The notes under the pieces: generated by a model | Database searches by the model: none | Told to the model about the DNA's origin: nothing | What the model saw: only the letters and a program-made list of their open reading frames with translations | Assembly (NCBI GenBank): GCA_963841705.1 | Contig: CAWJDY010000065.1 | Location: forward strand, 1 to 64,000 | Length of the DNA: 64,000 nucleotides | Reading direction: 5' to 3' | Origin: VAZQ01 sp963841705 | GTDB lineage: Bacteria; Pseudomonadota; Alphaproteobacteria; Rhizobiales; Xanthobacteraceae | Program-made: the position numbers and the translations under genes | Shown here: positions 1-7,869 of the stretch, in pieces | How positions within the stretch are numbered: the first letter of the stretch is position 1 | Layout: each line of letters starts with the position of its first letter

Positions 1-141
1 ACCGTGCACAAGTCGCAGGGCTCGCAATGGGACGACGTGGTGCTGTTCGACGAGTCCGATGCGTTCCGCGAGAATCGCGGCCGCTGGCTCTATACCGGGG
101 TGACGCGCGCGGCGAAGCGCCTGTGCGTGGTAGTGCCTTGA
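1..141 (+). CDS. C-terminal end of a RecD/UvrD-like DNA helicase (partial)
   Basis: The window opens inside this gene; only the last 46 residues and the TGA stop are present. The stretch contains HKSQGSQWDDV, followed by a D-E-S segment and then LYTGVTRAAKRL. This is the conserved end of the second RecA lobe in superfamily 1 helicases (UvrD_C_2 type, as in RecD2 or AAA-type exonuclease V-like proteins), including the VTRA arginine motif used in ATP hydrolysis. A DNA unwinding role is inferred from family. The exact subfamily cannot be set without the missing N-terminus. It is followed by a repeat-rich gap, so nothing suggests an operon with what comes next. Confidence 0.8.
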   Translation, partial: TVHKSQGSQWDDVVLFDESDAFRENRGRWLYTGVTRAAKRLCVVVP

Positions 142-250
142 CATGGCGATCCACGCTGCGGCGCCGACATCGAGAATTTACAGCACTTTCCGGCGAAATA
201 TGAGATCAGTCGCGCGGCAAGCTTGGTCTGCTCCCTCTCCCCGTTCTGGG

Positions 251-483
251 GGCGGGTTTCCGGTACTGCGTCACAAACTACGTTGTCATTCTGGGGCGTC
301 GGCAAGTCGGTTTCACCGACTTGCCGACGAGCCCGGAAACCATAACCACAGCCGGCAGTTGCTCGCTCGCCGTTCGCAACCGGACGGTCTGTGGTTATGG
401 ATTCCGGGCTCCGCTCGCTACGCTCGCGGCCCCGGAATGACAGAATACGTATTTTGTGACGCAGTACCAGTTTCAAACCCGCC
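251..483. repeat. Nested composite inverted repeat in the first intergenic gap
   Basis: The left arm reads in order GGCGGGTTT, GTACTGCGTCACAAA, then GTCATTCTGGGGC. The right arm carries the same blocks in reverse complement and mirrored order (GCCCCGGAATGAC, TTTGTGACGCAGTAC, AAACCCGCC). Shorter palindromes sit between the arms: GGCAAGTCGG/CCGACTTGCC, and CCATAACCACAG/CTGTGGTTATGG. ORFs across it are an artefact of this symmetry. It fills most of the 376-base gap between the helicase and the next gene. Confidence 0.75.
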
Positions 484-517
484 CCTACAATCGCACGCGG
501 CGTTTTCGCGCAAACGG

Positions 518-994
518 CTAGATCGCCTTCAGTCGCCGGCGGAGCTCTTCGGTATCGATGCGATATTCCCAGTAATCGAGCGGCACATCGCGATTGGCAT
601 CGATGAATCGTCGCGCCTGATCGAGGAACGCGGGCAGGACTTCGCCTGCCATCACGGTGCCGTCGGCAATCGCGACAGATGCGGTCTTGCTCCGAGGATC
701 GACGGACAAAGGAGGGTCGATCGCAAGCTTGATCCGGGGCGCGCGGCGCGTGTTGCCTCTTGGCGAGATGAAGATGGTGTTCTCGACGCCGGTTACGTCC
801 TTGCGATGGGAAACCATCTCTTCGAGCAGCTCCTCCTCCGCCTTCGCGTCGGCGAGCGCCGCAATCGCCGTTGTCGGCACAATGGTGTAGTCGAGATCGG
901 AAACGCTAATGATGCTGCCCGTCCTCATTGCCTCAATGAGCCGGGCCGGATTTGTCATGATCTCCTTGGACGAGGATGAAACAATGGTCGTCAT
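518..994 (-). CDS. Conserved hypothetical protein, about 158 aa
   Basis: A soluble acidic protein with no signal peptide or membrane segment. The middle carries a basic ISPRGNTRRAPRIK stretch and the end carries LDYWEYRIDTEELRRRL. I recognise the general look of a small rhizobial hypothetical family but cannot name a function. The start is taken at the ATG opening MTTIVSSSS; an upstream TTG would add seven residues. It diverges from the higA remnant locus, and its 5' end lies exactly where the HigB toxin gene appears to be cut off. It may therefore have arrived with, or caused, that disruption; this is inference. Confidence 0.6.
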   Translation of the reverse strand: MTTIVSSSSKEIMTNPARLIEAMRTGSIISVSDLDYTIVPTTAIAALADAKAEEELLEEMVSHRKDVTGVENTIFISPRGNTRRAPRIKLAIDPPLSVDPRSKTASVAIADGTVMAGEVLPAFLDQARRFIDANRDVPLDYWEYRIDTEELRRRLKAI

Positions 995-1026
995 GGGGGG
1001 ATTATCTAGTATCAAGAGCGGCCGGC

Positions 1027-1127
1027 AACCCGATCATCTGCTGTGTCGACATGTCTTTACGCACTCGGAGTACGACCGCTGGTCGAGCCGCAATACGAAA
1101 ACACGACGGAAGAAGAGGCAGCCATGA
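1027..1127 (+). pseudogene. HigB-type toxin remnant (C-terminal scrap only)
   Basis: In the frame ending in TGA at 1125-1127 there is a short stretch, CRHVFTHSEYDRW, that matches the C-terminal signature of HigB/RelE-fold mRNA interferases (commonly R-H-V-x-T-H-A-E-Y-D). The stop overlaps the higA start codon as ATGA, the normal arrangement in higBA operons. Nothing toxin-like precedes it: upstream bases belong to the opposite-strand gene. It is therefore a 5'-deleted toxin gene, too short to encode an enzyme. The match is to a short motif remembered from the family, so confidence is moderate. Confidence 0.5.
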
Positions 1128-1552
1128 CCCATGCAGAGAGCCCGGACATTGACCTCCTGACACCTGGCTGGAGAGAGGTTGAGACTCGATCGCCGGTCAA
1201 GCTAAGCACAATTCATACTGAGCGGCATTTTCGAGCAATGGTCAAATTCATGAACAAGCTGCTCGACAGGATCGGCGATCAGGAATCGCATCCCCTCATC
1301 GGCTTGCTGGATGTGGTAACGACGTTTGTGCGCGATTACGAAGCGCGCAATGTGGAGATCCCGGAAGCCGAACCTTCAGCCGTGCTTCGACTTCTCATGC
1401 AGCAGCACGATTTGCGTCAGACCGATCTCGCCAACATCTTTGGCTCGCAATCCAACGTCAGCGAGGTCCTGAGCGGCAAGCGCGAGATCAACGCGCGGCA
1501 GGCCCGTACCCTGGCGAAGCGGTTCGGCGTCTCGCCGGCCGTCTTCATTTGA
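1124..1552 (+). CDS. higA: HigA-type antitoxin / XRE-family HTH regulator
   Basis: A 142-aa protein with the HigA layout: an N-terminal helical region containing HTERHFRAMVKFMNKLLD, an acidic linker, and a C-terminal helix-turn-helix at about residues 85-140 (QTDLANIFGSQSNVSEVLSG followed by INARQARTLAKRFGVSPAVFI). HigA antitoxins neutralise HigB mRNA interferase and repress their own operon by DNA binding. The ATG at 1124 is preceded by a purine-rich AGAAGAGG and overlaps the stop of a HigB scrap. No intact toxin is present, so this is an orphan antitoxin that may act only as a DNA-binding repressor. It is followed 27 bases later by rpe. Confidence 0.85.
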   Translation: MTHAESPDIDLLTPGWREVETRSPVKLSTIHTERHFRAMVKFMNKLLDRIGDQESHPLIGLLDVVTTFVRDYEARNVEIPEAEPSAVLRLLMQQHDLRQTDLANIFGSQSNVSEVLSGKREINARQARTLAKRFGVSPAVFI

Positions 1553-1579
1553 AAGACCACCCTGTCCGGAGCTGAGCTG

Positions 1580-2269
1580 ATGCCGCGTCCCCTCGTCATT
1601 GCGCCCTCGATCCTCGCCGGCGACTTCGCCCGGCTCGGCGAGGAGGTGCGCGCGGTCGATGCCGCCGGCGCGGACTGGATCCACGTCGATGTGATGGACG
1701 GGCACTTCGTCCCCAACATCTCGATCGGGCCCGACGTGGTGAAGGCGATACGGCCCTACACGAAGAAACCGCTCGACGTGCACCTGATGATCGCGCCGTG
1801 CGATCCCTACCTCGAGGGGTTCGCCAAGGCGGGCTCCGACAGCATCACGGTGCATGTGGAGGCGGGACCGCACGTGCACCGTTCGCTGCAGATGATCAAG
1901 ACGCTGGGAAAGCGCGCGGGGGTGACGCTCAACCCCGGCACCCCGATTGAGACCATCGAGCCGGTGGTGGATCTCGTCGATCTCATCCTGGTGATGTCGG
2001 TCAATCCGGGGTTTGGCGGCCAGGCCTTCATCCCCTACGCGACCGAGAAGATTGCGAGGCTGCGCGCGCTGGTCGGATCGCGCCCGATCGACATCGAGGT
2101 CGACGGCGGCATCACCGCGGAGATCGCGCCCGAGGTCGTGGGCGCCGGCGCCAACGTCCTGGTCGCGGGCTCGGCGGTGTTCAAGGGCGGGGGCGGCACC
2201 GAGGGTTATGGCGCGCGGATCGCAGCCATCCGCCAAGCGGCGGCCTTCGCGCGCGGCGAAGCGGCGTAG
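1580..2269 (+). CDS. rpe: Ribulose-phosphate 3-epimerase
   Basis: This cytosolic TIM-barrel enzyme interconverts D-ribulose 5-phosphate and D-xylulose 5-phosphate in the pentose phosphate pathway and Calvin cycle. The 229 residues match the usual family length. Visible motifs are IAPSILAGDFARLGEE at the N-terminus, HVDVMDGHFVPNISIGP with the metal-binding His and Asp, VHLMI, VMSVNPGFGGQ, and EVDGGI with the second Asp, ending in the phosphate-binding VAGSAVF strand. The ATG start gives the canonical N-terminus. It sits between an orphan higA and a repeat cluster; no operon is evident. Confidence 0.97.
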   Translation: MPRPLVIAPSILAGDFARLGEEVRAVDAAGADWIHVDVMDGHFVPNISIGPDVVKAIRPYTKKPLDVHLMIAPCDPYLEGFAKAGSDSITVHVEAGPHVHRSLQMIKTLGKRAGVTLNPGTPIETIEPVVDLVDLILVMSVNPGFGGQAFIPYATEKIARLRALVGSRPIDIEVDGGITAEIAPEVVGAGANVLVAGSAVFKGGGGTEGYGARIAAIRQAAAFARGEAA

Positions 2270-2350
2270 GCGCGGGCGGGTCTTTCTTCGTTCGTAGGGG
2301 CGAGGCATCGGCTCGCCCGGAAAACGCCGTGGTTTTTCCGCCCTCGCATT

Positions 2351-2379
2351 GTAGGGGCGGGTTTGAAACCCGCCCCTAC
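2351..2379. repeat. Palindromic intergenic repeat, GTAGGGGCGGG family, copy 1
   Basis: A near-perfect palindrome, GTAGGGGCGGGTTT then GAAACCCGCCCCTAC. The same element recurs at 27719, 34138 (decayed), 46956, 50910 and 63447. Here it lies at the 5' edge of a histidine kinase reading frame and supplies the TTG that would be that frame's first start codon. A related GTAGGGGCGAGG half-site is at 2296. Confidence 0.9.
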
Positions 2380-2407
2380 ACGTTGCACCAAACTCACGCG
2401 GATCGGG

Positions 2408-4036
2408 GTGATCTGCAGCAGCCGGCTCATACGCGAGCGCGAGCAGACCCGCCAGCGCCTGATCGAGAGCGAAGCACGATTTCGCAGGCTGGTCGAGGCC
2501 GTTGTCGATTATGCGATCTTTCAGCTTGATGTGAGCGGCAACGTCATGACCTGGAATTCCGGCGCGCAGCGCATCAAGGGCTATGGCCCGGAGGAAATCA
2601 TCGGGCAACATTTCAGCCAATTCTATACCGCGGAGGACCGTAAGGCGCGGCTCCCGGCAAAGGTATTGGAGAAGGCCGCCCAGGACGGCCGGTATGAAGC
2701 GGAAGGATGGCGTGTGCGCAAGGGCGGGAGCCGCTTCTGGGCGCTGGTTGTTGTTGACCCGATCCGAGATGAAGGGGGCAACCTGATCGGCTTCGCGAAG
2801 GTTACGCGGGACATGACCGAAAGGAGGGAGACACAGCGTCTGCTCAGAGAAACACAGGAGCAGCTTGCCGCTTCACAAAAAATAGACGCGGTCGGCCAGC
2901 TCAGCGGCGGCATTGCGCACGATTTCAACAATCTGCTCATGATCGTGCTCGGGAACCTTGAAAGCGCCCAGCGCCACGCAAGGAATCCGCATGCGCCGAA
3001 TACCAGCCTCGAACGCGCGATCGGCAATGCCATGCGCGGGGCGCAACGCGCCGCCGCATTGACCAGCCGCCTGCTTGCATTCTCACGAAGGCAGCCGCTC
3101 GATCCAAAGGTCCTCGATCTTAATCGGTTCTTGAGCAGCGCTGCCGAGTTCCTGCAGCGCTCTCTGGGAGAGACGATCGAAGTGGAAGTGGTCGGAGGGA
3201 CGGGGCTTTGGCGCACCGAGGCCGATCCCAACCATCTCGAATCCGCTTTGGTCAATCTTTCGATCAACGCGCGCGATGCAATGCCCGGCGGTGGAAAACT
3301 GACGATCGAGGCGACGAATATTTTCGCGGATGATGATTACTGCCGGAGCAACCCTGAGCTCACGCCCGGGCAATATGTTTTGATCTGCGTCAGCGACGCG
3401 GGCTGCGGCATGCCGCCCGATGTGTTGAGTCGGGCATTCGAGCCGTTTTTTACCACCAAGGAAGTGGGACAGGGTACTGGGCTCGGGCTGAGCCAAGTCT
3501 ATGGGTTCATCAAGCAGTCCGGCGGGCATGTCAAACTTTATAGCGAGGTAGGCCATGGCACCACGGTCAAGATCTACCTTCCGCGCTACACCGGAGATTC
3601 TGCGCAGGCCGATGAGCAATATGCGTCACACGAGGTGCAAGGATGCGGCGCGCAGGGTAAATGCATCCTTGTCGTCGAAGACGATAACGGTCTGCGCGCC
3701 TACCTCTCGGAAGTGCTGCGCAGATTGGGCTACCAGGTAGTGGCGGTCGCCCACGCACAGGGGGCGCTCTCAATTCTGCAAAGCGGCTCGCGGCGGGTCG
3801 ACCTGCTCCTGACCGACGTGGTCATGCCGGGAATGAACGGCCGCGAGCTTGTACGGCGGGCTCAAGAGATTGCGCCAGGCATGCGCGTGCTCTACATGTC
3901 CGGCTACCCGCGCAATGCGGTGGTGCGTCAAGGCCGGGTGGGCGAAGGGGTGGAACTCCTGCAAAAACCCATCAGTCAAACCCACTTGGCCGCTCGCGTC
4001 CGCGATCTGCTCGAGCAGAGCATCGCCCGAGCTTGA
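2408..4036 (+). CDS. Hybrid sensor histidine kinase (PAS - HisKA - HATPase - receiver)
   Basis: About 542 aa. Numbering from the longer TTG frame at 2363, a short coiled coil leads into a PAS domain (about 38-150, ending in the PAC-type GFAKVTRDMTERRE). HisKA follows with phospho-acceptor His186 in GGIAHDFNNLL, then the ATPase domain with N box SINARDAMP and G boxes GCGMPP and GTGLGLSQVYG. A receiver domain begins at about 435 with phosphorylatable Asp485 in LLTDVVMPG and a conserved Lys in LQKPIS. There is no membrane segment, so it is a cytosolic sensor. The start is uncertain: no ATG precedes the PAS domain, and the earliest TTG lies inside a palindromic repeat. The gene may have lost its true N-terminus; GTG 2408 is my choice. 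No partner regulator is adjacent. Confidence 0.88.
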   Translation: MICSSRLIREREQTRQRLIESEARFRRLVEAVVDYAIFQLDVSGNVMTWNSGAQRIKGYGPEEIIGQHFSQFYTAEDRKARLPAKVLEKAAQDGRYEAEGWRVRKGGSRFWALVVVDPIRDEGGNLIGFAKVTRDMTERRETQRLLRETQEQLAASQKIDAVGQLSGGIAHDFNNLLMIVLGNLESAQRHARNPHAPNTSLERAIGNAMRGAQRAAALTSRLLAFSRRQPLDPKVLDLNRFLSSAAEFLQRSLGETIEVEVVGGTGLWRTEADPNHLESALVNLSINARDAMPGGGKLTIEATNIFADDDYCRSNPELTPGQYVLICVSDAGCGMPPDVLSRAFEPFFTTKEVGQGTGLGLSQVYGFIKQSGGHVKLYSEVGHGTTVKIYLPRYTGDSAQADEQYASHEVQGCGAQGKCILVVEDDNGLRAYLSEVLRRLGYQVVAVAHAQGALSILQSGSRRVDLLLTDVVMPGMNGRELVRRAQEIAPGMRVLYMSGYPRNAVVRQGRVGEGVELLQKPISQTHLAARVRDLLEQSIARA

Positions 4037-4037
4037 A

Positions 4038-5270
4038 TCAGCCCCGGCCTGCCCGCTCAGAGATCAAGGGACATCCACCTTCGGATACTGGCCGGTAGGC
4101 TTCATCGCCGGGGATAGTGGCGAGTATCTTGTAGAGATCCCACTCGCCCTTGGACTCGGTCGGGACTTTCACCTGAACAAGATACATGTCGTGAATCATC
4201 CGGCCATCCTCGCGAATGCGGCCATTCTTCGCAAAAAAATCGTGGATCGGGGTCGCCTTCATCCTTGCTATCACCGGCTTGGCCGCATCCGTGCCGGTTG
4301 CATCGATGGCGTTGAGATAATGCGTCACCGCCGAATAGATGCCAGCCTGGATCATTGTCGGCATGTGGCCCGCCCGTTTGAGAAAGCGCGCGGAGAAGGC
4401 CCGGGTTACATCGTCCAGGTCCCAATAGAAAGCCTCGGTCAGGATCATCCCCTGCGCGATTCCAAGTCCGAGGCTGTGAGCATCGGTGATCTGAAACAGT
4501 AAGGCTACCAGCTTCTGGCCATTCTTCTGCAGACCGAACTCGGCCGCCTGCTTGATCGCGTTTTGCGTATCGCCTCCTGCATTGGCAAGACCGATGACCT
4601 TGGCCTTCGAAGCCTGTGCCTGAAGAAGGAAGGAGGAGAAATCATTGGTGTTGAGCGGAGCCCGCACTGAACCCAGCACCTTGCCGTTGTTCGCCTTGAC
4701 GACCGCGGCCGCGTCGCGCTCAAGCGCATGGCCAAAGGCATAGTCCGCAGTGATGAAGAACCAGCTATCCTCGCCGCGGGCCACCATGGCCTTGGCGCCC
4801 ACCTTGCTCAGAGCATAGGTGTCATAGGTCCAATGAATGCCGTTGGGCGAGCAGGCCGGCCCGGTCAGATCCGATGCGCCTGGTCCGGACATCAGGAACA
4901 CCTTGTCCATGTCCCTGGTGATCTGTTGCACGGCAAGCGCAACGGACGACGTCGGCACATCGACGATCGCGTCGACCTTGCCGGTGTCATACCATTGGCG
5001 CGCGATATTTGACCCGATATCGGGCTTGTTCTGGTGATCTGCCCCGATCACCTCGATCGGCTTGCCTTTCACTTTTCCGCCGTAGTCCTCCGCAGCCATT
5101 TGCGCCGCAATCCGTGAGCCGGTACCTGTAGCGTCGGAATAGAGGCTGCTCATATCGGTGAGAACACCGAGCTTCACGACATCGTCCGAAATCTGCGCCA
5201 CTGCGCTGCCCGGGCAGCCGCAACCGGCTGAAAGCGCGAGCGCAACTGCGCCAGCTGAGAATGATCGCAT
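4038..5270 (-). CDS. ABC transporter substrate-binding protein, branched-chain amino acid/urea type
   Basis: A 410-aa periplasmic receptor of the LivK/AmiC-like type I fold. The start is the ATG before RSFSAGAVALALSAGC, preceded by GGAGG at a good distance; this gives a signal peptide with cleavage after an A-Q junction near residue 28. Mature motifs include VVKLGVLTDMSSLYSDATG, VGADHQNKPDIGSN-like ligand-loop sequence and a long periplasmic two-lobe fold. Such proteins bind small amino acids, amides or aromatics for import. No permease or ATPase gene is nearby, so it is an orphan receptor that must use another transporter or a sensing role; the ligand is unknown. Confidence 0.88.
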   Translation of the reverse strand: MRSFSAGAVALALSAGCGCPGSAVAQISDDVVKLGVLTDMSSLYSDATGTGSRIAAQMAAEDYGGKVKGKPIEVIGADHQNKPDIGSNIARQWYDTGKVDAIVDVPTSSVALAVQQITRDMDKVFLMSGPGASDLTGPACSPNGIHWTYDTYALSKVGAKAMVARGEDSWFFITADYAFGHALERDAAAVVKANNGKVLGSVRAPLNTNDFSSFLLQAQASKAKVIGLANAGGDTQNAIKQAAEFGLQKNGQKLVALLFQITDAHSLGLGIAQGMILTEAFYWDLDDVTRAFSARFLKRAGHMPTMIQAGIYSAVTHYLNAIDATGTDAAKPVIARMKATPIHDFFAKNGRIREDGRMIHDMYLVQVKVPTESKGEWDLYKILATIPGDEAYRPVSEGGCPLISERAGRG

Positions 5271-5486
5271 GGGCTGCCTCCGGTGTTTGTAGTTGCCTTG
5301 GCGCATCATCCCAAACCGTTGGCGCGGGGACAAGACGGGCCTGGACAATGGTGTACGGGGTAAAAAGGATCTCGCAACCGCAAAATGACAGAATGGGATT
5401 CATCGACGGTGCCAGATGACCGGGGAACGCGGGGCTGCGTGGGGCATTGTCAAAGTGCGAGGGAGCGGCCTTAGGCCTATGCACCG

Positions 5487-6161
5487 ATGACGTCGTTTAT
5501 CCACGGCCTCATTGATTTTATCGGATCGCATTCGCCTCTCGCATTCTTCACCGTTTTTCTCCTGGCCTTATCTGAAGCTATTCCCGTGGTCGGCACCGTG
5601 GTGCCTGGGTCCACGACCATCATCGCCATCAGCGCTCTGGGCGCAAGCGCCAGCGTCAATCTTTGGTTTCTGCTAATTGCCGCAACAGTCGGTGCGATCT
5701 GCGGCGATGGCGTGTCGTATTGGCTGGGGCGCAGATATCATCGGCAAATCCTGTGCGCATGGCCGCTCAATGGCTACCCGCAGCTGGTCGAACGCAGTGA
5801 AGCATTCATTGCGCGATTTGGTGTCGCGAGCGTGTTTTTGGCCCGCTTTACCGCGGTCGTGCGCGCTTTTGTGCCGTTGCTTGCCGGCATTCTCAACATG
5901 TCAGCGCGCCAGTTCTACGCGGCCAACATTATCTCTGCTCTGGTCTGGGCGCCGGCCCACGTCTTTCCCGGCGCATTGCTTGGCTTTGTGGCCAGGCTGG
6001 GTGGTGCCAGTGTCGAGCAACTCATTCTTCTGACCCTTGCCGGGGTCATTCTGATATCCACGGCGTGGGGCTTCATCCGACGCCCCGCCCAGGACAGATC
6101 TGGCCTACAGAGGTCATGGAGCTCGTCATGCGCTGATTCCGTCGATCGGGACGCGGTCTAA
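5487..6161 (+). CDS. DedA/VTT-family integral membrane protein
   Basis: A 224-aa polytopic membrane protein of the DedA (SNARE-associated/VTT) family. An N-terminal hydrophobic re-entrant segment carries the family's acidic residue (LALSEAIPVVGTVVPGSTT). The mid-region GAICGDGVSYWLGRRY and FLARFTAVVRAFVPLLAG supply the conserved GD and arginine motifs. Family members act in phospholipid or undecaprenyl-phosphate flipping and envelope homeostasis; that function is inferred from homology. Its stop overlaps by four bases the stop of the convergent DUF3551-like gene. No operon partner is evident. Confidence 0.92.
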   Translation: MTSFIHGLIDFIGSHSPLAFFTVFLLALSEAIPVVGTVVPGSTTIIAISALGASASVNLWFLLIAATVGAICGDGVSYWLGRRYHRQILCAWPLNGYPQLVERSEAFIARFGVASVFLARFTAVVRAFVPLLAGILNMSARQFYAANIISALVWAPAHVFPGALLGFVARLGGASVEQLILLTLAGVILISTAWGFIRRPAQDRSGLQRSWSSSCADSVDRDAV

Positions 6162-6409
6162 TCGCCACGGCGATAACGTTTGCGGGCCGACCGGCCGACC
6201 CAATAGGGGTTCTCGAATTGATTTTTCGTGCAAAAGCCTCCGTTGCCCGAGATTGCAGCCATGCACTGCTCGAAGGAATAAAATCCGCAGTTCGTTCCCC
6301 CGCCCTTGTCGCCGCCTCCGTACTGGGCGCACCAAGGCGCGGCCCACGCGGCATCGGAGCAAAGCAGGAGAGGGGCGGACAGTAGAGATACCAAGGCGAT
6401 TGCACGCAT
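6158..6409 (-). CDS. Small exported DUF3551-like protein
   Basis: An 83-aa protein that begins with a clear signal peptide (MRAIALVSLLSAPLLL through AWA-AP). The mature part is a short cysteine-containing segment: WCAQYGGG, NCGFYSFEQCMA and GGFCTKNQF. This Cys spacing and the SFEQCMAT-like core are typical of DUF3551 peptides that are abundant in Bradyrhizobium and relatives. Function is unknown; disulfide-bonded periplasmic peptide is the likely state. The ATG is chosen because it opens the signal peptide; upstream in-frame codons would place basic, non-secretory sequence in front. Confidence 0.8.
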   Translation of the reverse strand: MRAIALVSLLSAPLLLCSDAAWAAPWCAQYGGGDKGGGTNCGFYSFEQCMAAISGNGGFCTKNQFENPYWVGRSARKRYRRGD

Positions 6410-6545
6410 GATGCGTCCTCCCGGGACGGTAGAGCTGCGACAGCCATAGTGTGCGCGCACCAGCTTGACCTCGCAACCGGATCAACATTGGAACAGACGG
6501 CCACGCCTGGCGTTCAAACGGCGTTCCAACCAGGAGACTTCCGCC

Positions 6546-6983
6546 ATGGACCTCTTTCGCGTTCGCGCTATTGCTTGTGGGCTCGGATCACTGCTTCTCG
6601 CCATGGCTTTTGCCGTGAGCGCCGCTGTCGCTCAACAGCCGAACCCGCCTGCCGCGTCGGCTGAGACGCCTCAGGGTACGATCCTTCTCACCATATTTCT
6701 CAAGCACGACCAATCGAAGACGCTGGAGCAGATCAACGCGCAACTGCGCTCACAAGGATACTACAAGGCATTCCCTCCGGCGGGCACAAAGGTCGTCAGC
6801 TGGTACGTGATGATGGGTATCGGTCAGGTGGTCACGCTGCAGCTGCCGGCGGAGAAGCTGCGAGAGGTCAACGGCGCCATCGAGCAGACCGCCTGGGGCG
6901 GCTACCGCACCGAGTTCTACCCGACCTACGATTACAAGGCGATCGGCGAGGAGGCGCACGCGAAAGCGCAAACGCCACCCTAA
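6546..6983 (+). CDS. Exported hypothetical protein, 145 aa
   Basis: An ATG preceded by CAGGAGA opens a signal peptide (MDLFRVRAIACGLGSLLLAM to AVAQQ). The roughly 120-residue mature domain has no cysteines and includes GTILLTIFLKHDQSKTLEQI and a C-terminal TEFYPTYDYKAIGEEAHAK. The pattern FLKHDQSKTL followed by KVVSWYVMMGIGQVVTLQLP suggests a small alpha/beta ferredoxin-like fold. I do not recognise a characterised family. It is likely a periplasmic protein of unknown function; it stands alone between the DUF3551-like gene and a convergent dehydrogenase. Confidence 0.75.
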   Translation: MDLFRVRAIACGLGSLLLAMAFAVSAAVAQQPNPPAASAETPQGTILLTIFLKHDQSKTLEQINAQLRSQGYYKAFPPAGTKVVSWYVMMGIGQVVTLQLPAEKLREVNGAIEQTAWGGYRTEFYPTYDYKAIGEEAHAKAQTPP

Positions 6984-6988
6984 GGATG

Positions 6989-7831
6989 TTACGCCTTCAT
7001 CCCCGCCAGTGCTGCGCTGCGCTGCCACAAGAGCAAGGCCGCCTTGTCGTCGCGCGCTGCCGGCGAAGGCTGGGTTATGCGGCATTTATGGAAGTATTGG
7101 CCTGTGGTGTCAGCGACCGCGGGTGATGACGCCAAATAAACGATGGTCTTCGCACCCTCCTCGGGGGATATCGCGAAAAACTTGACCAGCCGGACGAGAC
7201 CCGAGATCATCCCGCCGCTCTGGTTGCCAAAGCGCGTAGCGACAAAGCCAGGATGCAGGCAGTTCGCGGTGACCCCCGTGTCCCTGAGGCGCCTCGCCAA
7301 TTCTCGGGTGAACAGGATGTTGCAGAGCTTCGAGCGGCCATATGCTTTCCTTGCCCCATAGTCTTTTTCCGATTGCAAATCGTCGAGCTCCAGGACTGCG
7401 CCCTCATGCGCACCCGATGCCGTGCTGACGATGCGTGCGGGCGCCGAGGCGACGAGCCGCTCCCGCAGAAGCTCGGTCACGACGAAATAGGCCATGTGGT
7501 TGAGCGCGAACGTGTACTCGAGCCCATCCGGGGTGAGCTGCCGCCTGGCAAACAGTGCGCCGGCGTTGTTGATCAGCACATCGATGCGGGGCTCCTCGTC
7601 TGCGATCTGTGCCGCCACCCGTTTCATCTCTGCAAGCCGCGCGAGATCTGCCAGATGCGCGCGGTGGGCGAGTCCGGGCCCGCACTCTCTGAGCCGTGCC
7701 AAGGTCGCGTCCGCGCGGGATTTGTCGCGCGCGACAAGCACAATGCGGGCTCCCATCTCGGCAAGATTCCTGGCGGCAACTTCGCCAATGCCCGATGTGC
7801 CGCCTGTAATGACTACCGTCTTGCCATGCAT
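6989..7831 (-). CDS. SDR-family NAD(P)-dependent oxidoreductase (retinol dehydrogenase-like)
   Basis: A classical short-chain dehydrogenase of about 280 aa. It has the cofactor motif TGGTSGIGEVAAR at residue 9, a following VLVARD basic position suggesting NADP(H), the NNAG motif, catalytic Ser in VSTASGAHEG, and catalytic Tyr and Lys in AYGRSKLCN. The C-terminal HPGFVATRFG loop is typical of the retinol dehydrogenase/WW-domain oxidoreductase-like subgroup. Substrate unknown. The start is put at MHGKTVVITGG, the normal beginning of the Rossmann fold. The gene lies just downstream of the threonine aldolase on the same strand and may be co-transcribed. Confidence 0.92.
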   Translation of the reverse strand: MHGKTVVITGGTSGIGEVAARNLAEMGARIVLVARDKSRADATLARLRECGPGLAHRAHLADLARLAEMKRVAAQIADEEPRIDVLINNAGALFARRQLTPDGLEYTFALNHMAYFVVTELLRERLVASAPARIVSTASGAHEGAVLELDDLQSEKDYGARKAYGRSKLCNILFTRELARRLRDTGVTANCLHPGFVATRFGNQSGGMISGLVRLVKFFAISPEEGAKTIVYLASSPAVADTTGQYFHKCRITQPSPAARDDKAALLLWQRSAALAGMKA

Positions 7832-7869
7832 ACGTGTCGCTCGCTCTTCAGGATGACCTTGCACGATGA

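Noticed and set aside
909..1040. Upstream extension of the HigB remnant frame
   Set aside because: The bases before about 1016 are the opposite strand of the hypothetical gene at 518-994, so no toxin sequence exists there.
1376..2620. A 414-codon minus-strand frame across rpe
   Set aside because: It is fully antisense to rpe and is rich in His, Arg and Asp, as expected of a shadow of GC-rich coding DNA.
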